A DNA stretch of 64,000 nucleotides from Verrucomicrobiaceae bacterium (GCA_027490195.1 JAIXYN010000022.1:62001-126000), one strand, 5' to 3'; counted from the first letter of the stretch, positions 44,037 to 54,079 are shown. Made by a program: numbers and translations. Notes: a model not told the origin generated them from the letters alone.

Positions 44037-44438
44037 ATGAACCTAGGCACGCCGCCCGCCCCCGAGGAACGCGCCAGCGCAACAGGACTGCTGCGTGCCG
44101 TGGCCTTGTACATCGAGGCACGTGGACGCCTGTTGCATATTGAAGGTCAGGAAGCAGGCAGCCGCCTCACCAATCTCTCCGGCATGTTCATGCTGGCCTT
44201 TGCAGCCTTTGGCATCGGCTGGATGCTGGCCGCTCCCGCACTGGTCTATATCATTGCCGAATCCAACGGCTGGCACTGGACGAGGGTGGCTCTTGCCGGC
44301 GCTGGCATTCATCTTTTTCTCGGCCTGCTGCTGCTCGCCGGGTTGAAATCCAGGCTGCGCGGCATGCAGCTCTTTGGGGAATCCTTAAATCAACTCAGTC
44401 GCGATCGCGAATGGCTCACACGCAACAAGAACGACTGA
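44037..44438 (+). CDS. YqjE-like (phage-holin superfamily III) membrane protein
   Basis: 133 residues (MNLGTPPAPEERASATGLLRA). Two transmembrane helices (about residues 50-75 and 85-105) follow an N-terminal amphipathic helix with YIEARGRLLHIEGQEAG, the usual layout of YqjE/DUF1469 proteins. It starts 24 bp after the YqjD-like gene and overlaps the next gene by 28 bp, so it is part of one operon. Confidence 0.8.
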   Translation: MNLGTPPAPEERASATGLLRAVALYIEARGRLLHIEGQEAGSRLTNLSGMFMLAFAAFGIGWMLAAPALVYIIAESNGWHWTRVALAGAGIHLFLGLLLLAGLKSRLRGMQLFGESLNQLSRDREWLTRNKND

Positions 44439-44812
44439 CACCAAAGCAGCAGGCATTGCGTGATCTTGAGGAGGCCCGTGGGTCTCTCGCGTATCATGCC
44501 TCGCATGCAGCAGAGGAATGGAGCCCGAAGGCCCTCATCACCCGCAGCGTTGAGAAACACCGGGCGCTGTGGATTGGTGCCGCCAGTGTCGCGGGGCTGG
44601 CAGTGCTGAAAGCTGTCTGGCCATCGCGTGGCGCAGCCCACCGACATGCAGGTTCCCTGAGCGGCGCACAAAGAAGCGGTTTGTTTGCTCTGCTCCTCAG
44701 TCCGCTTCTCGGTCTCGCCCGTAAATCCTTGTTGAATTACGGCACCCAAATATTTGAAACTTATCTGCGCCAGAAAATTTCTCCGAACGCCCCGGATTCG
44801 GAAATAGTCTAG
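44411..44812 (+). CDS. YqjK-position small protein
   Basis: 133 residues (MAHTQQERLTPKQQALRDLEE), overlapping the previous gene by 28 bp. The N-terminus is a charged helix; a short hydrophobic segment lies near residues 53-70 (ALWIGAASVAGLAVLKAVW) and a second near 90-108. It has no clear family match but occupies the position of yqjK in yqjD-yqjE-yqjK operons. The translational overlap supports a joint role at the membrane. Confidence 0.72.
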   Translation: MAHTQQERLTPKQQALRDLEEARGSLAYHASHAAEEWSPKALITRSVEKHRALWIGAASVAGLAVLKAVWPSRGAAHRHAGSLSGAQRSGLFALLLSPLLGLARKSLLNYGTQIFETYLRQKISPNAPDSEIV

Positions 44813-44827
44813 CGTCATCATCATTTC

Positions 44828-45931
44828 ATGTCCGATACCAACCAACCCCCACAAGATCTGCTTCCTGTTTTAGGCTCCGTGGATGACTACCTGCGTTTTT
44901 GCATGGAGTATGATGCATCTGATTTGCATCTCGCCACCGGTGCGCAACCTGTATGGCGGCGCTACGGCAATCTGCAGCCCATCTGGGACAATGCCGCTCT
45001 GCTGACCCCTGAAGATGCCCGTCGCCTCGCCTACGGCTTCCTGGGAGAAGCTCAGGTCAAACAGCTTGAATCTCGCGGCGATGTCGATTTCGCCTACTCC
45101 CCAGCATTCGGTCGTTTCCGTTCCTCCGTCGTTCAGCAGCGCCTGGGCATTGACATGGTGTTCCGCGTTATCAAGACGCAGATCAAATCTGTTGAAGATC
45201 TCGGACTGCCCGCCACGGCCAAAACACTCACCCGCTTCCACAACGGCCTGATCCTCGTCACCGGTCCTGTCGGCTGTGGCAAATCTACTACCCTGGCCGC
45301 ACTGGTCGATTCCATCAACGAGGAGCGCCAGGATCACATCATCACCCTGGAAGACCCGATTGAGTACATCCTTGAGCCGAAGGGCTGCCACGTGAATCAG
45401 CGCGAAGTACACACGCACACGGCCTCCTTTGCTGCCGCGCTGCGCGGTGCGCTGCGTGAAGATCCGGACGTGATCATGATCGGTGAAATGCGCGACCTTG
45501 AAACCATCTCGCTGGCGATCACGGCTGCGGAAACGGGCCACTTAGTGCTGGGCACGCTGCACACTAGCAGCGCCGCACGTACACTGGACCGTGTACTGGA
45601 TGTGTTCCCCATCGATCAGCGTGATCAGATCCGCATCATGGTGTCTGAATCCCTGCGCGGCATTCTTTCCCAGCAGCTGGTGCCGAGACTCGACGGCAAT
45701 GGCCGCGTGATGGCGCTGGAAGTGCTGGTGAACACGCCGGCCGTCGGCAACTGCATCCGTGAAGGCAAGACCTACATGCTGGCAGGTGTGATGCAAACCG
45801 GCAAAGGCGTCGGCATGATCACCATGGATGACTCGTTGCGCAATCTCTACGCCGCCGGAGAGATCAGCCGCGAAGAATGTGAGTTCCGCTCAGAGGACAA
45901 GATCATGATGAAGAAATTTTTTGAATCCTGA
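44828..45931 (+). CDS. pilT: PilT-family twitching ATPase, first of a tandem pair
   Basis: 367 residues (MSDTNQPPQDLLPVLGSVDDYL). Secretion ATPase of the PilT/PilU type: Asp box SDLHLATGAQPVWR, Walker A GPVGCGKST at 146-154, and the conserved IGEMRDLETISLAITAAETGHLVLGTLHT block containing the Walker B and His boxes. Walker A has Cys at position 150 where Ser/Thr is usual, which should not prevent activity. PilT powers retraction of type IV pili from the cytoplasmic side. The C-terminal ending KKFFES is short. No pilin or assembly gene is in this window. Confidence 0.93.
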   Translation: MSDTNQPPQDLLPVLGSVDDYLRFCMEYDASDLHLATGAQPVWRRYGNLQPIWDNAALLTPEDARRLAYGFLGEAQVKQLESRGDVDFAYSPAFGRFRSSVVQQRLGIDMVFRVIKTQIKSVEDLGLPATAKTLTRFHNGLILVTGPVGCGKSTTLAALVDSINEERQDHIITLEDPIEYILEPKGCHVNQREVHTHTASFAAALRGALREDPDVIMIGEMRDLETISLAITAAETGHLVLGTLHTSSAARTLDRVLDVFPIDQRDQIRIMVSESLRGILSQQLVPRLDGNGRVMALEVLVNTPAVGNCIREGKTYMLAGVMQTGKGVGMITMDDSLRNLYAAGEISREECEFRSEDKIMMKKFFES

Positions 45932-45969
45932 GGCCTTCAGCCACGCCAACCGACAACTGCGAACGTCTC

Positions 45970-47073
45970 ATGCCAATCATTGATCAATATTTCCAGAAGC
46001 TCATCGAACTGGGCGGATCCGACCTCCACCTCAGCCAGAAGCAGCCGCCCAAGGTGCGCGTACATGGCAGCATCAAACCCATCTCCGACCAAATCCTGGA
46101 CGAGCGCCTCATGGAGACCATGATGCGTGAAATCTGCGAACCCCGCGCGTGGGACCGCTACAAGGAAAAGGGAGACCTCGACTTTGCCTACGAGATGGAT
46201 GCGGACAACCGCTTCCGCTGCAACTACCTGCGCCAGCAGCACGGCTACGCCGCCGTGTTTCGTATCATTCCCACCAAGATCGCCAGCCTGGAGCAGCTCG
46301 GCATTCCGCCCGTGGTCAAGGAGTTCGGCCACATGCGCAGCGGCTTGGTGCTCGTCACCGGCCCCACCGGCTCGGGCAAATCCACCACGCTGGCCGCGCT
46401 GCTGGATTACATCAACACCAACTTCCGCCGCCACATCATCACGATCGAAGAACCGATCGAGTTCGTGCACCGCAACAAGAAGAGTATCATCACCCAGCGT
46501 GAGGTGCCCATCCAGACCCCGTCGTTTGCCGACGGCCTGCGCGCTGCTCTGCGTGAAGATGCGGACATCGTTCTCGTGGGGGAAATGCGCGACCTTGAAA
46601 CCATCTCACTCGCCCTTACTGCGGCTGAGACCGGCCTGCTCGTCTTTGGCACCCTGCACACCAACAACGCCCGCAAAACCGTTGACCGTATCATTGACGT
46701 CTTCCCGTCTGATCAGCAGAGCCAGGTGCGCACCATGCTCGCCGCCTCGCTCAAAGGCGTGGTCGCCCAGCTCCTCATGAAAAAGTCGGATGGCAAGGGC
46801 CGTGCCGCCGTGAATGAAATCATGGTGTCCAATCCAGCCGTCGGCGCCATCATTCGTGAAGGTGCCACGCAGAAGCTCTACGACGTCATCATCGGCGGCA
46901 AATCCCAAGGGATGCAGTTCATGGACGAAGCCATCTGGCAGAAGCTCCGTGACGGCTACGTCACCCCGATGGAAGCCTACATGAAGGCCATCGACAAGAA
47001 TCGCTTCAAAGCCTTCCTTCCCCCTGAGGATGCCGGACTTGCCGTCGCCAGTGGTGGCGACGCCAACAAATAG
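45970..47073 (+). CDS. pilT: PilT-family twitching ATPase, second of a tandem pair
   Basis: 367 residues (MPIIDQYFQKLIELGGSDLHL). Walker A GPTGSGKSTT is at 131-140, followed by the same GEMRDLETISLALTAAETG block. Clearly paralogous to the gene 38 bp upstream, with the same length; in other bacteria one copy corresponds to PilT and the other to PilU, which assists retraction. The two probably form hetero- or sequential hexamers. The C-terminal tail (PPEDAGLAVASGGDANK) is unlike that of the first copy. Confidence 0.93.
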   Translation: MPIIDQYFQKLIELGGSDLHLSQKQPPKVRVHGSIKPISDQILDERLMETMMREICEPRAWDRYKEKGDLDFAYEMDADNRFRCNYLRQQHGYAAVFRIIPTKIASLEQLGIPPVVKEFGHMRSGLVLVTGPTGSGKSTTLAALLDYINTNFRRHIITIEEPIEFVHRNKKSIITQREVPIQTPSFADGLRAALREDADIVLVGEMRDLETISLALTAAETGLLVFGTLHTNNARKTVDRIIDVFPSDQQSQVRTMLAASLKGVVAQLLMKKSDGKGRAAVNEIMVSNPAVGAIIREGATQKLYDVIIGGKSQGMQFMDEAIWQKLRDGYVTPMEAYMKAIDKNRFKAFLPPEDAGLAVASGGDANK

Positions 47074-47150
47074 GCAGCAGCAGATTGGCAGCTAAGCAGT
47101 TGAGTCTTGCCGCAGCTTCTGCGGTGAATTATCATCGTTTTAATTCAAGG

Positions 47151-48458
47151 ATGAGCACGGCTTCCGCGGACCATTCGTCAGACCAGCCGCAACGCACCAG
47201 TCATCAGCCTGGCCCGTTGGCACTCCTTGCTGCCACGGCGATTGGAGGAGTCATTGCTACACGCATCGGCAAAGCCCCCTTGCTCTTTGCCGCCGGAGCT
47301 GCTGCAATGGCAATGCTGCAGCAGAAAAAGACCGCTGCTCCTCAGGCCAAGCCTCAGATCCAGCCGCCGCCAGAACCACCGCTTGAAATCCCCGCGCAGA
47401 GCCTAGTTGAGCAGTGGCTTTCCCGTCAAATCAGTCGCGAAGAGCAGGCCCCGGTCGTGGATTTCACCACTGACGACGTCACGCCGAGCGAGCCCGAAGA
47501 CGATTACCGCCCAGAATCATTTCTTTTGGATGAGTCTGACGAAATCTACCGATCACAGCCTCCGCACAACGATGCCTTTGCCGGCCTCACAGAACCCAAG
47601 CAGCAGCCGATTCAAGAGCCTGCCCCGCAGATCACGGAGATCGAAGCGGAGCCGGAAGCCCCGCCTCCAACACCGCCAGTCCTATTGCAGACGCCGCCCC
47701 CTGCCCCGCCCACACCTCCCGCTATGGCAGATGCCGCATGGACTCTAGGTGTCGATCCCATGCCGAGCCTGAACGACAACGCGCCCTATGTCGCTCCCGC
47801 CACCAGCCTTTTCTTCAGCACACCCGCACGCCAGGAAGTCCCCATTGGTGCCATGGAGCCACCGCGCTCCAACATGTTCTCCACCTCCCCTGTGCAGCAT
47901 GAAGAACCCGGACCACCGCTCTTTTTTTCCACGGCGGTTTTCCAGGGAGCGGCATTCCCGGATGAAATCCAGGTCGCTCCCTTATTTGAACCCGTCCCCC
48001 TCATGCCTTCATCGGCTCCATTCGCTGAGGTTCCAGTGTGGCAACCAGCACCATTGTTCGAACCTCTGCCCGCTGCGGCAGCTGCGCCAGAGATCTCGCT
48101 AGAGCTAGCTTCTCCAGGCGAGGCCTCATTCGATCCGCCCCTCACCGCAGCGCCCCACAATCCCTGGCAGTCTGAGCCGGACGTCTTTGCGATGACACCC
48201 GCATCTCCTATCCAGACTCAGACGGCAAGCACCGTGGTAGATGCCGAGATCATTCTACGGCCCCGTGCGCCGATGCAAAACTCCGTCACCGCGAAATCCA
48301 AATTCATCCCTCAGAGCTTCGGCAAACCATTCTCCAGCGAGGACAGCGCCCCCCCTCCTGCCGAGGGTGCCAACCAAGCTCAGTTTCATGGATCACTGCA
48401 ATCTCAGCATGATCCCAAAGCTCGCCCCGCCTGGCGCTCCTGGTGGAGGGGTGACTGA
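47151..48458 (+). CDS. Proline-rich protein with one membrane segment
   Basis: 435 residues from the ATG at 47151 (MSTASADHSSDQ); the frame continues upstream through a TTG at 47085, but this ATG precedes the first recognisable feature. A hydrophobic stretch at about residues 22-58 (ALLAATAIGGVIATRIG and LFAAGAAAMAML) is followed by about 350 residues rich in Pro, Glu and Ala with recurring LFFST and PLFEP motifs. It looks intrinsically disordered. There is no family match. It follows the pilT pair by 77 bp and converges on lnt with a six-base gap. Confidence 0.65.
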   Translation: MSTASADHSSDQPQRTSHQPGPLALLAATAIGGVIATRIGKAPLLFAAGAAAMAMLQQKKTAAPQAKPQIQPPPEPPLEIPAQSLVEQWLSRQISREEQAPVVDFTTDDVTPSEPEDDYRPESFLLDESDEIYRSQPPHNDAFAGLTEPKQQPIQEPAPQITEIEAEPEAPPPTPPVLLQTPPPAPPTPPAMADAAWTLGVDPMPSLNDNAPYVAPATSLFFSTPARQEVPIGAMEPPRSNMFSTSPVQHEEPGPPLFFSTAVFQGAAFPDEIQVAPLFEPVPLMPSSAPFAEVPVWQPAPLFEPLPAAAAAPEISLELASPGEASFDPPLTAAPHNPWQSEPDVFAMTPASPIQTQTASTVVDAEIILRPRAPMQNSVTAKSKFIPQSFGKPFSSEDSAPPPAEGANQAQFHGSLQSQHDPKARPAWRSWWRGD

Positions 48459-48464
48459 GCCCTC

Positions 48465-50216
48465 TCAGGGAATCGCGTTCTTCTTTCGGCTCAATCTGCT
48501 GTAAACCCACACGGCCACGCAGATGCCCAGCAGCGTCAGCGCAAACCAGTCACCGAATCGCGCATAGAGCGTTAAGTGACCCTCACGCGGCACCTTGACC
48601 TCGCCGGGTAGAGTGCCTTCGATGAAGGATGAACCGGACTCGGGATCTTTCAGCCTGGAGGTGATGCGGCCGCAGGTGTCGATGAAGCAGCTCACGCCCG
48701 TATTCGTGGCACGGACCATGGGGCGGCGCAGCTCGATGGCGCGGAAGAGCGCGTTGATCATGTGCACTTCGGGTTCTTCACTTTGTAGGAACCAGCCATC
48801 ATTGGTGATGTTCACGATCATCTGCGGTGCCTGGCGCACAAACTTGCGCGCCAGACTGCCCACGGTGTCTTCAAAACAGATGAGCGGGATGATCTGCACC
48901 TGCGGCTGCTCCAGCAGCATCGGCTCGGTTTTCACTCCTGGTGTGAAGGCTCCTTCGAACATGCTTTGAAAGAAGGAAAACGGTGGGATGTTGCGCAGCG
49001 GGAGGTATTCCCCGAAAGGAACCAGGTGCACCTTGTGGTAATCTTGCCGATGTTCATAGCTGCCACGAAACAGCACGGCGGAGACATACCCGATTTCATC
49101 GCTCTCATAAAGATCCGTCCCGAAGAAGAGGCTGAAGTCTCCCGCCTGAAGCATGTCATTGAAATAATTCTGATGAAAGTCCTTGGGGAGATAGTGATAC
49201 CTGTCCTCCAGGTTCATCGGTAGTGCACTCTCCGGCCAGATGACGAGATCGGTCGCCGTCTTGCCCTCCTTCGCCGTGCCATACATGCGGGTGAACTGAT
49301 CGAGGTGCTGATACGTTTGTTCAGCAAGCCTGCCCGTCGCTGCATCCACCAGCGCCACGTTGGGCTGAACGAGTACGGTTCGCACGGTGATGCTGTCCGG
49401 CTCTTTCGCCGTGAGTTTCAGCATGCCGTAGCTCGCCGTGATGAGCATGAGGATCAGGGCCACGGTGAAGTCGAGCCGGGTCTTGCACGTCCCCTCCCCG
49501 CGATAGGCGAGGATGAGGCGCGTCAGCGTGTTCCAGGCCGTGCAGGTGACGAAAACCGGGAGGAAGGACAAGCCGAAGACGCCGACAAGATCCGCCGCCT
49601 GCACCAGCGGCAGATTGCCATGCATCGCCACACCCAGACCGTTCCAGCCAAAGCCGGTGAAGACCGTGGTGCTGCGCAGCCATTCACACGCGACCCACGC
49701 CGCCGCTGCCAGAAATGAACAGGCCAGCGAATGCAGCGTGCTCGGCCACCACGCGTCTTTGGTCAGCGTGGTCATATTCGGCCGGGCAAAACGATGCGTG
49801 AACCAGGCCCACAGACCAAAGTAAACCGCGCAGTAGCCGGCGAGACCGATCAGCGCGCCCCATCCTGTCAGCTCCGGCAGCAATCCCGACCAAGAGTCAT
49901 CGCGCGCATTCCCCAGCCTGACCCGCGCCGAGTGGTGCACCCACTTTAGATTCACCAGGAAAAAAGCCAGCCCAGCAAGATAGCCGCGCCAGAACGGACG
50001 CACCTTGACGCCCGCCAGATCCTTCCAAGGCCATAGAACGGCAAGCAGCGGCAGGAGCCAGAGCCAGACTGCGAGATTGGAATTCCAGCCTGGAAAGGCG
50101 AACGTCAAAATGATCCCACTGAGCAGCGGGGCGATGAGCATGAACAGGCGCAGGCGTTTTGTATCAGTCACGGGGCTGGGATCATGCCGCCGCCAGACGA
50201 AAAGCCAAACGTACAT
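48465..50216 (-). CDS. lnt: Apolipoprotein N-acyltransferase
   Basis: 583 residues. Several N-terminal transmembrane helices (about residues 25-270) precede a nitrilase-like periplasmic domain: catalytic Glu in LVIWPESALPMN, Lys in YHKVHLVPFGEYLP and Cys447 in PLICFEDT. NITNDGWFLQSEEPEVH is the usual lnt motif after the cysteine. A C-terminal helix closes the protein. It acylates the N-terminal Cys of lipoproteins, the last step of their maturation, in the cytoplasmic membrane. The lipoprotein at 33241-34176 would be a substrate of this pathway. Confidence 0.94.
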   Translation of the reverse strand: MYVWLFVWRRHDPSPVTDTKRLRLFMLIAPLLSGIILTFAFPGWNSNLAVWLWLLPLLAVLWPWKDLAGVKVRPFWRGYLAGLAFFLVNLKWVHHSARVRLGNARDDSWSGLLPELTGWGALIGLAGYCAVYFGLWAWFTHRFARPNMTTLTKDAWWPSTLHSLACSFLAAAAWVACEWLRSTTVFTGFGWNGLGVAMHGNLPLVQAADLVGVFGLSFLPVFVTCTAWNTLTRLILAYRGEGTCKTRLDFTVALILMLITASYGMLKLTAKEPDSITVRTVLVQPNVALVDAATGRLAEQTYQHLDQFTRMYGTAKEGKTATDLVIWPESALPMNLEDRYHYLPKDFHQNYFNDMLQAGDFSLFFGTDLYESDEIGYVSAVLFRGSYEHRQDYHKVHLVPFGEYLPLRNIPPFSFFQSMFEGAFTPGVKTEPMLLEQPQVQIIPLICFEDTVGSLARKFVRQAPQMIVNITNDGWFLQSEEPEVHMINALFRAIELRRPMVRATNTGVSCFIDTCGRITSRLKDPESGSSFIEGTLPGEVKVPREGHLTLYARFGDWFALTLLGICVAVWVYSRLSRKKNAIP

Positions 50217-50313
50217 TCCGTGATTTTATCGACGTCCGATTCCCCCCAAAAGTTGTCTGCATACCGGGCTGGTCAAATGACGTTATTTCGAGCGATAATC
50301 CAACCTACCAACC

Positions 50314-53100
50314 ATGAAAGCACTCCTGCTCGTTCTATTCTCTGCCGTTTTCGCCCATGCTGCGCCCACTGGCCCCATCCGCGTGCTCTATATGGATATC
50401 GAAGGTAAGGAGCAAACTGCCGTCGGCCCGCTGCATGAAGCCATGCGTGATCTGGGACGCGATGCCATCTGGTTTGACTATGCCAAGGAAGAACTTCCAG
50501 CCGACAACTACGACCTCGTCGTCAAACCCGGCAACGATTTGAGCCGCGATGCCATCCTTTCCAAACTTAGCGCTGAGCGCAAAGCCAGCTACGAAGCCTT
50601 CCTCAAGCAGCGCGACCCCGAGGAGCGCAAGAAGCACCCGCAGGTGGCCAATTACGAAAAGCGCCCCGAACCACTCACGCTGCAACTACCCATGAGCGTG
50701 AAAGCCAGCATGGAGCGCACGCAGGTGCCAGCGGATTGCGAACTGAAACTCTTCGCCAGTGAGCCGGACATTGCCAAGCCCATCGCTTTCGCCTGGGATG
50801 AGCGCGGCCGCTGCTGGGTGGTGGAAACGCGCGACTACCCGCATGGCGTCACCGACAGCGGCGAAGGCCAGGACAGCATCAAAATCTGCGAAGACACCGA
50901 CGGCGATGGCAAGGCGGACAAGTTCACTGTCTTCGCCGACAAGCTCAACCTCCCAACCGGCATCGTGTTTGCGCGCAAAGGCATCATCGTGGCCGCGCCG
51001 CCGAAGTTCATCTATCTCGAAGATACCAACGGCGACGACAAAGCCGATGTGCGTGAAACCGTGATCGACTGCTGGGGCATCCGTGACACGCATGCGCAGG
51101 CCAGCAATCTGCACTACGGCTTCGACAACTGGCTGTACGGCTGCGTGGGCTACAGCGGCATCGAAGGTTATGTGGGCGGCAAGAAGCACCAGTTCGCCAT
51201 GGGCACGTATCGTTTCAAGCCTGACGGCAGCGCCATTGAGTTCCTGCATCAGTTCACCAACAACGCCTGGGCGCACAGCACCAATGATGCGGGCGATCAG
51301 TTTGGTGGCACCGCGAACGGCGCACCCATCTTCTTTGGCGGCATCCCTGGAACCGCCTACCCCGAAGGCTCACGCGGCATGACGGCCAAGAAGATCAACG
51401 TCGTTGATACCTGCCACACCATCACGCCGAACTTCCGTCAGGTGGATGTCTTCGGCGGCTACACGGCAGCAGCCGGCAGCAATTTTATCTACAGCAACAA
51501 CCTGCCCAAGCGCTTCCAAGGCAAGGCCATGGTCTGCGAACCCACGATGAAGGTCGTCTCCCTCTTCGATGTGGAGCCCGATGGTGCCGGCTGGAAGGCG
51601 CTGGACTTCATGAACATCTACGCCAGCAGCGATGAGTGGAACTCCCCCGTCCACGCCGAGGTCGGTCCCGATGGCGCGGTATGGGTGGCCGATTTCGAAA
51701 ACTTCATCATTCAGCACAATCCCACCCCCAGCATGGAACGCGGCGGCTTCGTGGCCACCACCGGCAAAGGCGGCGCGCATGAGAATGACATCCGCGATCA
51801 CAGCCGTGGGCGGATTTACCGCATCGTTGCCAAAGGAACCCATCCCAAGGCGGAGAAGCCTGCACTGACGGCCAGCACACAGTATGCGCGCCTTACCGCG
51901 CAGCGCCAGATGGTCGAGAGCACCGAGAGTGTGGATGTGAAGAGCATCGACCACGCAGTGCTGGACGCTAATGACAGCAAGGCTGCCATCCACGCCTTAT
52001 GGAGTCTGCAAGGACTGGGCAAACTTGATGAAGCCACCCACAAAGCCGCGCTTCTCTCCAAGGACGCGGGCCTGCGCCGCAATGCCATTCGCGCCCTCGG
52101 CAGCGATACCAAAGCGCAGTCGCTTCTATTTGGCACCGGTGTCATCAGCGATGCCGACCTCCATACCCGCCTCGCCGCATTCGTAAAGCTCGCCGACTTC
52201 CCCACCACGCCGGAGATTCAAACGCTGGTGAAAAAGCTCGCCATTGATCCTGTGGTGAAGAATGACGAATGGCTGGCCGAAGCCGCCAAGATGCTGGGCA
52301 AGAAACACAAAGCCCTGAGCTACAAGGAAGGTCCGAATCTCCTGCCGAACCCCGGCTTTGAAGAAGTGGCGGAAGGCTCCAAAACGCCAACCGGTTGGAC
52401 GCTGCGCAATTACGGCACAAAGCCCGGCAATGCTGGGGCCGAATGGAGCATCGTCATCGATCAGAAGATGGTGCACAGCGGCAAGCAGTCCTTCCGCGTC
52501 ATCACCCGCGATGATGCCGACACCAGCTTCTTCGCCGACGTGCCGCTGAAGCCGAACACGGAATACAAGCTAAGCGCCTGGGTCAAGACCCACGGCTTCC
52601 GTGGCAAAGCCAGCCTCAATGATCACCTCGGCCGCGCTGAAACCAGCAAGCTCACCCGCACCCAGGACTGGACCGAAGTCGATGTGACTTTCAACAGCAA
52701 GATCCGCGACAAGGCGAGCATCAACCTCCTCCACGTGGGCAAAGGCGACACCTACTTTGATGATGTGCGCCTCGTGGAACTGATTCCCGAAATCGAAGAA
52801 GATGAATCCAAACTCGCAGGTGATTTGAAGCGCGGTGAAAAAATCTTCTGGGAGCACCCCGTGGCCGCCTGCAAAAACTGCCACATGCTCAAAGGCCAGG
52901 GCAGCGCCGTCGGCCCCGCGCTGGATGGCATCGCCACGCGCAAAGACGCCGCCTACATCCTCGAAAGCCTCACCAATCCGAACGCCAAACTCGCCGAAGG
53001 CTACACCGCCACACCGATCTCTCCGATGCCACCGATGAACCTCATCTTGAAGCCCCAAGAGTTCGCCGATGTGAAAGCATTCATCATGAGCCTGAAGTGA
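50314..53100 (+). CDS. PVC-type CxxCH secreted dehydrogenase-like protein
   Basis: 928 residues with a signal peptide (MKALLLVLFSAVFAHA). Residues about 120-490 form a soluble-glucose-dehydrogenase-like beta-propeller (FAWDERGRCWVVETRDYPHG, CEDTDGDGKADK, LPTGIVFARKGI) as in the membrane-bound dehydrogenase family of planctomycetes and verrucomicrobia. Short HEAT-like helices follow, then a carbohydrate-binding-type sandwich (FEEVAEGSKTPTGWTL) and a C-terminal cytochrome c with CKNCH at 853-857 and a distal Met in MPPMNLIL. It is periplasmic or surface-exposed and presumably passes electrons from an unidentified substrate to the heme. It heads an operon with an esterase and a DUF1501 gene. Confidence 0.93.
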   Translation: MKALLLVLFSAVFAHAAPTGPIRVLYMDIEGKEQTAVGPLHEAMRDLGRDAIWFDYAKEELPADNYDLVVKPGNDLSRDAILSKLSAERKASYEAFLKQRDPEERKKHPQVANYEKRPEPLTLQLPMSVKASMERTQVPADCELKLFASEPDIAKPIAFAWDERGRCWVVETRDYPHGVTDSGEGQDSIKICEDTDGDGKADKFTVFADKLNLPTGIVFARKGIIVAAPPKFIYLEDTNGDDKADVRETVIDCWGIRDTHAQASNLHYGFDNWLYGCVGYSGIEGYVGGKKHQFAMGTYRFKPDGSAIEFLHQFTNNAWAHSTNDAGDQFGGTANGAPIFFGGIPGTAYPEGSRGMTAKKINVVDTCHTITPNFRQVDVFGGYTAAAGSNFIYSNNLPKRFQGKAMVCEPTMKVVSLFDVEPDGAGWKALDFMNIYASSDEWNSPVHAEVGPDGAVWVADFENFIIQHNPTPSMERGGFVATTGKGGAHENDIRDHSRGRIYRIVAKGTHPKAEKPALTASTQYARLTAQRQMVESTESVDVKSIDHAVLDANDSKAAIHALWSLQGLGKLDEATHKAALLSKDAGLRRNAIRALGSDTKAQSLLFGTGVISDADLHTRLAAFVKLADFPTTPEIQTLVKKLAIDPVVKNDEWLAEAAKMLGKKHKALSYKEGPNLLPNPGFEEVAEGSKTPTGWTLRNYGTKPGNAGAEWSIVIDQKMVHSGKQSFRVITRDDADTSFFADVPLKPNTEYKLSAWVKTHGFRGKASLNDHLGRAETSKLTRTQDWTEVDVTFNSKIRDKASINLLHVGKGDTYFDDVRLVELIPEIEEDESKLAGDLKRGEKIFWEHPVAACKNCHMLKGQGSAVGPALDGIATRKDAAYILESLTNPNAKLAEGYTATPISPMPPMNLILKPQEFADVKAFIMSLK

Positions 53101-53113
53101 AGAAGCACCTGAC

Positions 53114-54007
53114 ATGACACACGCCGCCTGCGCTCTCCTGATTTGCCTCTCCGCCTTCCCTGCCCTGGCGCAGCCTGCCCCCGGACAACCGCGCCCGGCA
53201 TGGGGACCCATCGTGCTGAGGGAGGATGACAAGCCAGCCTTTCCCGCACCGCCCGAAGGTTGGGACAAGCGGCGGGAAGACATCCCGCACGGCATGCTGA
53301 CGATGATCGAGTACGAGTCCAAGACCGTGGGCACACGACGCCGGATGAATGTGTGCACACCACCGGGTTATACGCCGGAGAAAAAACTACCGGTGCTATA
53401 TCTGCTGCACGGCATCGGCGGAGATGAGACGGAGTGGGAGCGTTTTGCACAGCCCGATGTACTGCTGGACAACCTTATCGCGGATGGAAAGGCCGTGCCG
53501 ATGATCGTGGTGATGCCGAATGGCCGGGCGCAGAGGAATGATCGTCCCACGGGTGATGTGATGAAGCACGCGCCGGCGTTTGCGGTTTTTGAGCGCGATC
53601 TGCTTGAGGATGTGATCCCGACCATTGAGGCTCGCTATGCTGTGCAGGCGGACCGCGAGCACCGTGCGCTGGCCGGACTCTCCATGGGTGGCGGGCAGAC
53701 ACTCAATTTCGGACTGGGTCATTCCGAGCTCTTTGCGTGGGTGGGCGGCTTCTCTTCAGCACCCAACACGAGGCCATCCGCTGAACTCATGCCGGACGCA
53801 CAGGCGGCGAAGCACCTCAAACTGCTCTGGCTTTCCTGCGGCAGCAGGGACGGGCTCATCCACATCAGCCAGGATGTGCATGCCTGGCTGAAGAGCCAAG
53901 GCGTGCCGCATGTGTGGCACGTCACCGACCACGCACACGACGGCGCGGAGTGGAAGCAGGCGTTGTATTATTTCCTGCAGCAGCTCTCTTTCAGCCCGGC
54001 CCCATAG
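53114..54007 (+). CDS. Secreted alpha/beta-hydrolase esterase (CE1/feruloyl-esterase-like)
   Basis: 297 residues with a signal peptide (MTHAACALLICLSAFPALA). Esterase-D/CE1 features: YLLHGIGGDETEW (oxyanion region), nucleophile Ser190 in AGLSMGGGQTL and a C-terminal His in TDHAHDGAEWK. Such enzymes release acyl, feruloyl or acetyl groups from polysaccharides. It starts 13 bp after the CxxCH protein gene. With the DUF1501 gene behind it, the group could handle one extracellular substrate, though nothing in the sequence names it. Confidence 0.9.
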   Translation: MTHAACALLICLSAFPALAQPAPGQPRPAWGPIVLREDDKPAFPAPPEGWDKRREDIPHGMLTMIEYESKTVGTRRRMNVCTPPGYTPEKKLPVLYLLHGIGGDETEWERFAQPDVLLDNLIADGKAVPMIVVMPNGRAQRNDRPTGDVMKHAPAFAVFERDLLEDVIPTIEARYAVQADREHRALAGLSMGGGQTLNFGLGHSELFAWVGGFSSAPNTRPSAELMPDAQAAKHLKLLWLSCGSRDGLIHISQDVHAWLKSQGVPHVWHVTDHAHDGAEWKQALYYFLQQLSFSPAP

Positions 54008-54079
54008 GCAAAGAATGCATCTAGCACCAAGCTGCCACGCTGAAAGTCCCTGCTGAAGCCGACGTATAAGTGACATCTC

